From the NCBI GenBank assembly GCA_037447655.1, contig JBBHKE010003441.1:42564-106563 (forward strand): a stretch of DNA of 64,000 bases, in the 5' to 3' direction. Positions 58,044 through 64,000 of the stretch are shown here, in pieces. Every line of letters starts with the position of its first letter. Position 1 is the first letter of the stretch. Below the pieces are notes generated by a model, which was not told the DNA's origin, did no database searches, and saw nothing but the letters and a program-made list of their open reading frames with translations. Source of the DNA: Zygnema cylindricum (taxonomy: Eukaryota > Streptophyta > Zygnematophyceae > Zygnematales > Zygnemataceae). The translations under genes and the position numbers were made by a program.

Positions 58044-59606
58044 ATGACTTGTCCAGAAAGAAACCGGTGGAAGACAGCCATCAATGAGGAGATGGCTTCA
58101 ATCATGGCAGCCGATACTTGGGAGCTGGTGGACTGTCCACCTAACCGAAAACCAATTGGTTGTAAGTGGGTTTTCAAACTAAAACTGAACCCAGATAACA
58201 CAATCGAGCGCTACAAGGCCAGATTAGTGGCAAAGGGATTTACACAAAAGGAAGGAATTGACTACGAGGAAACCTTTGCTCCGGTGGTCAGATTTCCCTC
58301 CGTCCGCATACTTCTCAGTTTAGCGGCGGCGGAAGACATGGAAGTGCACCAGATGGACATAAAAACAGCCTTTTTGCATGGAGAATTGGAAGAGGAGATC
58401 TTCATGCGACAACCCGAAGGGTTTGTTGAAGAAGGAGAGGAGAGTAAGGTATGCCGGCTGATTAAATCTCTTTATGGTTTGAAACAGGCACCTCGACAAT
58501 GGAATAAGAAGCTTGATGAGTTTCTTACCGGTCTGGGATATATTCGGATCAGCTCAGATCACTCAATCTATGTTTTCGAAGATGAGGAAGGTTTGATATT
58601 TATTGCAATTTATGTTGATGATTTGCTTGTATTAAGTAAATCAATGGAAAAAATTAACAAACTGAAAACCGATCTTAAGGGGAGATTTGAAATGAAGGAT
58701 ATGGGAGAAGCAAGATATATTTTGGGAATTCAAGTAGAGAGAGACCGAAAAAGGAAAATTATAAGATTGACTCAAAAAGAAGCAATAGGGAACATGCTTG
58801 AAAAATTTCAAATGGATAAAGCTAATAGTTGTACAACTCCAATAGAGTTGAAGAAGGGAAGTGAGGGGAGTGAGGAAGAAGGAGTCATAGTCTTAGACGA
58901 GGAATTATCTCATGATGAACAGAAGTTCATGCAGACTATTCCTTACAGGCAAGTAGTGGGAAGTCTAATCTATTTTATGAATTGTACCCGGCCGGATTTA
59001 GCTGCAGCTGTAGGAGTGCTGAGTAGAAGTCTAAATGCTCCCACTAAGAAGGATTGGGAGGCAGCTAAGAGAGTCCTTAGATACTTGGTAGGAACTAGAG
59101 ATCTATGGTTGCATTTGGGTGGGGAGAATACTGACATCACTACTTGGAGTGATGCCAGTTATGGTGATGCTCCGATGAGGAGATGTACTTCTGGATATGT
59201 ATTATATGTGGGTGATGGGGCTTGCTGTTGGAGTAGCAAACAGCAAAAGGTTATTGCTCAGTCCACCATGGAGGCTGAGTATATGGCCTCTTGCTCTGCT
59301 GTAAAAGAATTGATGTGGGTCAAGTCTTTGCTTGGTGAGCTTGGTCACCTTAAGAGTGGTGTGCAGAAAATATTCTGTGATAATCAGGCAGCAATCGCTA
59401 TCTCTGCCAATCCTAAACACCATTTTAAAGCCAAACACATGGACATCAGACTCAGTTTTGTTAGAGAGAAAGTAGAAAACAAAATAATCAGTTTAGAGTA
59501 CAGACCAGATAGTGAGATGGTAGCAGATATGATGACCAAACCTGTGCCTTCCCCTAAGCTAATTTTTTGCAGGGAGAAGTGTGGTCTGAAATTAAAGATT
59601 GACTAG
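58044..59606 (+). CDS. Copia reverse transcriptase and RNase H (open, 520 codons)
   Basis: The 3' part of pol: copies element RNA into DNA and removes the RNA strand. RVT_2-type RT: GCKWVFKLKLNPDN, RYKARLVAKGFTQ, the catalytic IYVDDLLVLSKS near residue 190, then RNase H with Asp in TTWSDASYGD, Glu in MEAEYMA and Asp in FCDNQAA. It ends DYG-less at LKLKID with TAG at 59604, 13 bp before the 3' LTR. No internal stop. It would normally be made as part of one gag-pol protein, which the upstream lesions prevent here; the first Met is only the first in frame. Confidence 0.9.
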   Translation: MTCPERNRWKTAINEEMASIMAADTWELVDCPPNRKPIGCKWVFKLKLNPDNTIERYKARLVAKGFTQKEGIDYEETFAPVVRFPSVRILLSLAAAEDMEVHQMDIKTAFLHGELEEEIFMRQPEGFVEEGEESKVCRLIKSLYGLKQAPRQWNKKLDEFLTGLGYIRISSDHSIYVFEDEEGLIFIAIYVDDLLVLSKSMEKINKLKTDLKGRFEMKDMGEARYILGIQVERDRKRKIIRLTQKEAIGNMLEKFQMDKANSCTTPIELKKGSEGSEEEGVIVLDEELSHDEQKFMQTIPYRQVVGSLIYFMNCTRPDLAAAVGVLSRSLNAPTKKDWEAAKRVLRYLVGTRDLWLHLGGENTDITTWSDASYGDAPMRRCTSGYVLYVGDGACCWSSKQQKVIAQSTMEAEYMASCSAVKELMWVKSLLGELGHLKSGVQKIFCDNQAAIAISANPKHHFKAKHMDIRLSFVREKVENKIISLEYRPDSEMVADMMTKPVPSPKLIFCREKCGLKLKID

Positions 59607-59619
59607 AAAATAAGGGGAG
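59607..59619 (+). promoter_or_regulatory. Polypurine tract of the copia element
   Basis: AAAATAAGGGGAG lies directly before the 3' LTR TGTAG. The C2 element has AAATAAAGGGAG in the same place. It is the usual plus-strand primer site. Confidence 0.85.
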
Positions 59620-60660
59620 TGTAGAAACTAATGGTTTTATTAGTATTTTCTAGGTCTAAATAGAAATATAGAAAGAAGCCGAGGCAGTCTACCTCTAACT
59701 TCTCTCTCCAAATCTCAAACTTGTCGCAGTCACTGAGAAATTGGAGAGGAAGCTAGAGCCATGGCTACCTTGGCTATCCTGAGGTTTACGGGAATTTTAT
59801 ACTAGGGTTTATTTATTTATTTAAAAGGATTGTGCCGGCGGCAGGATTTGATCCTTGTACCTACCGGCCGGCAGACAGGAAATAGCCGGTAGCCTTAGCC
59901 GTTAGATCTAGCAGTAGTATTACGTGGTATGTAGTTTGATAATTATATAAATTAGAATACGTACGATAATTCATTTAACTGTTACGATTTACGGGATGCA
60001 TAGATCCGGTACGAATGACAGTACGGATTACGAATCAATACCGCGCATTTGTTTCGGAAGTGAAATAAATACCGCGCATGTATTTATTACGGCCACGATT
60101 AAATCTGAATTTAATCGGACGGCCGGGATTAGCGCCGAGATCACGGAGGAAGATTTCGGCGGTTGTGGCCATCTCCACATCGGATGACGCGTGGCGAAAT
60201 TCCGTTGGATCGTAGAATCTCCGGAGATCATGGCACCGAATCCGGATTTGACATGTGTCGACATTTTGGCCATGTCGTACAATGTCCGTACATAAAGTAC
60301 ACCGGTGGCTGTACTTTTACGTACGGAACTCAATTCTGATTGGTTCCGTACATCAGTAGATAGAGTCTGTGAGAGAGATAGGACTTAGAAAAATTAGAAG
60401 ATAGGACCCTCTCTCCCAGAGAGCTTCTGTACAAAAGGTCAACTTTGACCACCCATAACTTACTGCTCAGGGGAGCAAATTCAAAGATTCTTTTTGCTAT
60501 CGACTCAGGGGAGTCTTGTCTTCACAGGGGTGAAGTTGGTCAGCGTTTTTGTCTGCCAGGGTGGCAGTTATTTTTGCTTAAACACAAAGGGGTCAGGATT
60601 ATCCTAGAGGCTTCTTGGAAGCTGTCCACTCTGAGGACTTATGGAGGTCTCAGAGTTACA
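59620..60660 (+). repeat. 3' LTR of the copia element
   Basis: 1041 bp, nearly identical to the 5' LTR; it ends GTTACA before the GTCCC duplication. Confidence 0.95.
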
Positions 60661-60913
60661 GTCCCAGTATGTCAGGAGCTCGTTGCGGCGTACAAATGTT
60701 TGTAGTAGATCGTTGGCGTCTACAAATGTCAGCATTTTGTTGGCGTCTACAGGTGTCGCAAGTATTGGAGACGTGTGCAACTGCCACATATTCAAAATAA
60801 TGAACGCGCAAGTAACGATTGACTTAGGCATACTTTGAAAATTAGACCGTAAAATCAGCGCTAAAATCCATAATAACGTTTTAAAGTATCGGTTACATGG
60901 GGAAACGCCCTAA

Positions 60914-61000
60914 GGTACTTTATTTGTACCAATGTGTAATTCAAACATACATTTCTTGACAAAATGACGTATGATCAATTCCCTATATATGTATATATAT
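60914..61000. other. Short repeat flanking M1b
   Basis: It resembles the complement of 47060-47150 (gtgtaattcaa, gatcaattccctatatat). It is the target into which M1b inserted. Confidence 0.5.
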
Positions 61001-61406
61001 TAGTGTTGGGTATTGGGTAATTTCATATCGAGATAAATTCAATATTCAATATATAGAAAATCGATCGAGGAAAGTCCTCGATATATTGTACCAATACCAA
61101 CATAAATCATCGCGATATACTTTGGTAAAAAATGATTGTCGGTACAGATATAATACGGAAATGGGTACGGAATCATGTACGGAATATCGTACGGAACCAC
61201 CCCCCCCCCCCCCACCCCCCCACTGAGCGTGCGCCATGGGGGTGGGGGGGGGGGTTGAATAAAAATTAGAGGGAAAAAAAATAAAAAAATTGTACATATC
61301 GCGATATTTAGCTTCTCGATATATCGAGGCGATATTTCGAATATCGGGTACCTGAAATTCGAGATATATCGAATATTGGCAGCATGCTCTCGATACCCAA
61401 ACACTA
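61001..61406 (+). mobile_element. M1b: 406-bp M1 MITE
   Basis: Ends are TAGTGTTGGGTATTGGG and, inverted, TAGTGTTTGGGTATCGAG. It is flanked by ATATATAT and TTATATAT, a likely 8-bp duplication in TA-rich DNA. It has the phased GTAC array (61142-61192) and the C-tract/G-tract stem (61199-61253). Confidence 0.85.
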
Positions 61407-62756
61407 TTATATATATATCAATCGGGTCATTACGTTTCTGACCCGCAAGTTGGCTTAATGGAGCCACAACCTTTAAAGTACAAGTGTCCCTATATAAACG
61501 TTTAATTTGTCTTTCTGATATTTTACTTTTCTTCTTAAGTTGCGTTCATGTGAGCGAAAATATTAGTAGAATCCGACACAATTTGTGATATATTTGTTGT
61601 TTTCCACAAAGCTTTCATCAAAATTTGGTTACCTTTGCAGTTTTTGTCATTTTTTTCTCATTTAATCTGATACTAACTGGCATAAGGAGATAATATATGC
61701 GAAACGACAAAGTTCCCCCGATTTCTCGGCTTCTTTTTTTTCTTTGTCTTTTTTCTAAATGGGGAAAGCATTCTAGTCGCATTCGTCTCTGGTGACAACA
61801 ATAATTGATCGTCGATTGTTTTTGTGTAAGGTCGTGTGGCGTTGAGTGATTTCAGTTTTGATTGGCCTTGTCATGTTCCAATTTTGATGTAAAGCAAAGA
61901 GACAAGTGGTCCAATCCTATTTGTTGTATTTCGCGTGATTGTAATGGTATGATAACGGCCAGACAAATTCGACATCACGCCAAAATGTCGTGTTATCAAT
62001 ACCGGTAGAGTAACGTACAAAATCGTACTTTTAATTTTTGCGCGTGTGATCACGTCACATCACGGCAACCAAATGGCAAAGCTCTAGGTCGCTCACGACT
62101 ATTATCATGTCGTCTAAGGTAAATTGACGCGCAATGCACACCCGCGTTTTTTCCGAAGTGAAAAGAACATACTGTTATGTAAACTACAAATCAAATTTGT
62201 TAGCCACAAAGAGCCATACGGACACTGTACGGTTAAATGAAACTGAGAAAGACATAAATGACAAAGCATTCTCACGTTGTCGGCTTCTTTACGAGTCGAA
62301 TAGCATATCTGCGTTTTTCCCGAACAAATTTACAGGGTCACAGTTATAAGAAAGACAAAACATAATCAGCCAATCACAAAGTACCACTCATGTTGTTTAA
62401 AACTTATGAAGAACGAAAACTGAAGCTAGAAAACGATTCCTATGCCGTAAGGGTATTTGTGTATACAACAAACCTTTATTTCCTAGGGAGTGATCCGTAC
62501 CGATTCACTAGAATCTCTGTCATTGATCAGAATCTAAGATGGAGCTAGCGACATCGAACTTTATGACAACGTTGAAAAAGTCTTCGATATCTTCCAATCT
62601 TAGTTTGAACGGAAGAAAACAAGCGGAACTTTGCTTTCCGTGACGACTCTACAAACCCTAACACGACAATTTACCTAAAAATACAAAAAAGAAATTGAAA
62701 CAAATTGGAAAAAAAAGCGGTGTATTAATGAGTACCTATATGTTTAAAACAAACCA
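61407..62756. other. Non-coding interval
   Basis: I see no domain-bearing frame and no repeat partner in the window. The longest frames are 60-71 codons and unremarkable. Confidence 0.4.
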
Positions 62757-63055
62757 ATGTAAGGGTAGAAATACTCGCGGGTAATTGGTAACATTAATAG
62801 TTAACAGGCTTGCGAGAAAACGGTACATTCTTTTAGTGCGACGCGGCGGAAATTTCTAAGCGAATTAGGAAACTCCAAACCTTGCGCGAAAAGTAAAACA
62901 AAGTTAACACAGGAATCACACAAGGTTTACCAATAATAACACGAAAATTTTGGTCGCGTCGCACTAAAACAATGTATCGATTTCTTGCACGACTGTTAAT
63001 TTCACCGGTGACGCTTGTAGTAATTCTACGCGTTTCGTCTATTTTCACCTTACAA
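62757..63055. mobile_element. S2: fold-back element with TTTTAGTGCGACGCG arms
   Basis: Left arm 62757-62846 and right arm 62954-63055 are imperfect inverted copies meeting at TTTTAGTGCGACGCG. The left arm is close to the right arm of S1 (32775-32855). The interior of about 110 bp is non-coding. Confidence 0.65.
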
Positions 63056-63219
63056 GGGTACTTCGCATGTGCTAGTTACAAATATTTTCTGTTTTTTTCC
63101 TCCATAACTTAAAAAAAACAATAGAATTTGCAGCCGTACCAAAAAATTTAAATTACCACCGTACAAGTTGCGTTACCTTGAAACTTTATATGGATTGAAG
63201 TTTTTCGTCTAGAGCGATG

Positions 63220-63930
63220 TAGTTTGTCATCTAACACTATGCATTTTGTTGTCTAGCGCGATGCAGTTTGTCGTCAAGCGCGTTTCGACCCACTTTCGTG
63301 TCCTTCATGCTCATCTTCAAAATTTATATAAAATCATTCCGCGAGGTGATTTTAAATAAAGTTCCATGAGGTGAGCGAATAGGGAGATGTTGTCGCACAT
63401 GTTGGAAGTTTTTTACCATTTTTGTGCGCGTAGTACCAAAAACAAAACCAAGTGTTTGTTTCCAACCTGTGCGTGACTTTTTTCCGTGTGCTTAAGGGGG
63501 TTTCTTCCAACGGACGCCATTTTGCAAAGTGAAGTTCTTGAAAGCGTCTCTCTCTCTCTCTCCCTCTCCCATTTACGCGTTGATCTCACAATTCTTGCAA
63601 TGAAAAACGTCAATAATGGTATCAAATGAAAGATCTCTAAAAATGATTTCTTTTTACTATCTTTGGGCGTATTTTGATGGCAAGTAGTGTGAGAAAAGAG
63701 AAAAAAACACAATCGGGATACCATGGTGCAAAGTTTTAGAATTTGTGACGTCGGCATCGTTTTAATTTATCATGACGTCAAAATGTCACAAACCCTAAAC
63801 ATCTACAATGTCACAAGTACAAAACGCCTAGAACGGTCGCTATTTTGTAAACGTCATCAATTGTCGGATTTTTTGTAGTACTTTACAACCGTCAAAAGTT
63901 ACACATGCGTCTACACCCGTCACTTTTTAA
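63220..63930 (-). repeat. R3: H-related repeat, inverted
   Basis: The complement aligns with R1 and R2, including gtttagggtttgtgacatt, the catggtatccc block and the palindrome position. The frame 63413-63757 on the minus strand is not conserved in R1 or R2. Confidence 0.65.
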
Positions 63931-64000
63931 AGTAACGATTTCATTTTTTTTACATAGGAATGCTTTGAAAGTGGTACTGAGAATCTCCTCTAAAGACAAA

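Larger units (their letters stand above)
54228..60660 (+). mobile_element. Copia retrotransposon with two LTRs, 6.4 kb
   Basis: The LTRs are 54228-55269 and 59620-60660, TG...CA, with target duplication GTCCC at 54223-54227 and 60661-60665. Order gag, protease, integrase, RT, RNase H is that of Ty1/copia. The two LTRs differ at about 13 positions plus one indel, most of them in the last 200 bp. Gag and the first half of pol are broken; RT-RNase H is open. Confidence 0.95.
53775..60910 (+). mobile_element. H5: H element interrupted by a copia retrotransposon
   Basis: TAA duplications lie at 53772-53774 and 60911-60913. The left terminus is GGGCATGTCCCCATGT; the right terminus inverted is GGGCGTTTCCCCATGT. 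Removing the copia and one GTCCC leaves 698 bp, the same as H4, with which it is collinear. Confidence 0.9.

Overview
This is eukaryotic nuclear DNA made almost entirely of transposable elements. It most likely comes from the green plant lineage (a streptophyte; I cannot name the species). Four things point that way: an intron-containing reductase gene of the dihydroflavonol/cinnamoyl-CoA reductase type; interstitial CCCTAAA-type repeats; hAT, PIF/Harbinger-like, copia and gypsy elements typical of plants; and copia primer-binding sites complementary to the plant version (GUGGG/CCCAC stem) of the initiator-tRNA anticodon arm. I see one host gene, a 5' fragment of an SDR reductase (18695-21226). 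I see no rRNA gene, CRISPR array or convincing tRNA gene.

Layout. 1-2718: truncated copia derivative (C1). 2719-5010: gypsy gag on the minus strand and its leader. 5011-8310: non-coding DNA with a telomere-like repeat and a 20-bp GC-rich minisatellite. 8311-15787: a PIF/Harbinger-like element (H1) followed by a four-deep nest, H2 containing K1 containing a 415-bp hAT-type MITE (M1a) containing a 4.3-kb autonomous hAT element with an apparently intact transposase. 16638-17096: second MITE family (M2). 17556-18654: a 14-unit 79-bp satellite ending 40 bp before the SDR gene. 21465-21474: assembly gap. 21475-26504: gypsy gag/protease/RT fragment, an unidentified ORF and two copia LTRs. 26505-35310: AT-rich DNA, MITEs, H-related repeats and a LINE-like pseudogene. 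35313-46497: a non-autonomous copia on the minus strand (C2), a decayed copia (C3), a diverged copia gag (C4) and a solo LTR, with two tRNA-like SINE candidates. 47151-50275: a second nest, an element with 230-bp inverted arms (N) containing K2, which contains H4 and an 802-bp insert (Q). 50276-53770: AT-rich DNA. 53775-60910: H5 carrying a copia element with two LTRs and GTCCC duplications. 61001-64000: another M1 MITE, a fold-back element and an H-related repeat.

The families validate one another. K2 is the empty site for the MITE in K1, K1 is the empty site for both insertions in K2, and H4 is the empty site for the copia in H5. With inserts removed, H4 and H5 are both 698 bp, and K1 and K2 are 784 and 775 bp. 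The most unusual points are the conserved half-tRNA primer-binding site whose ATG appears to be the gag start codon, a 12-bp phased GTAC array beside a C/G-tract hairpin in every M1 MITE, a gag plus RNase H copia derivative that has lost the same middle part in two copies, and the ACGT-rich satellite placed as an apparent promoter of the SDR gene.
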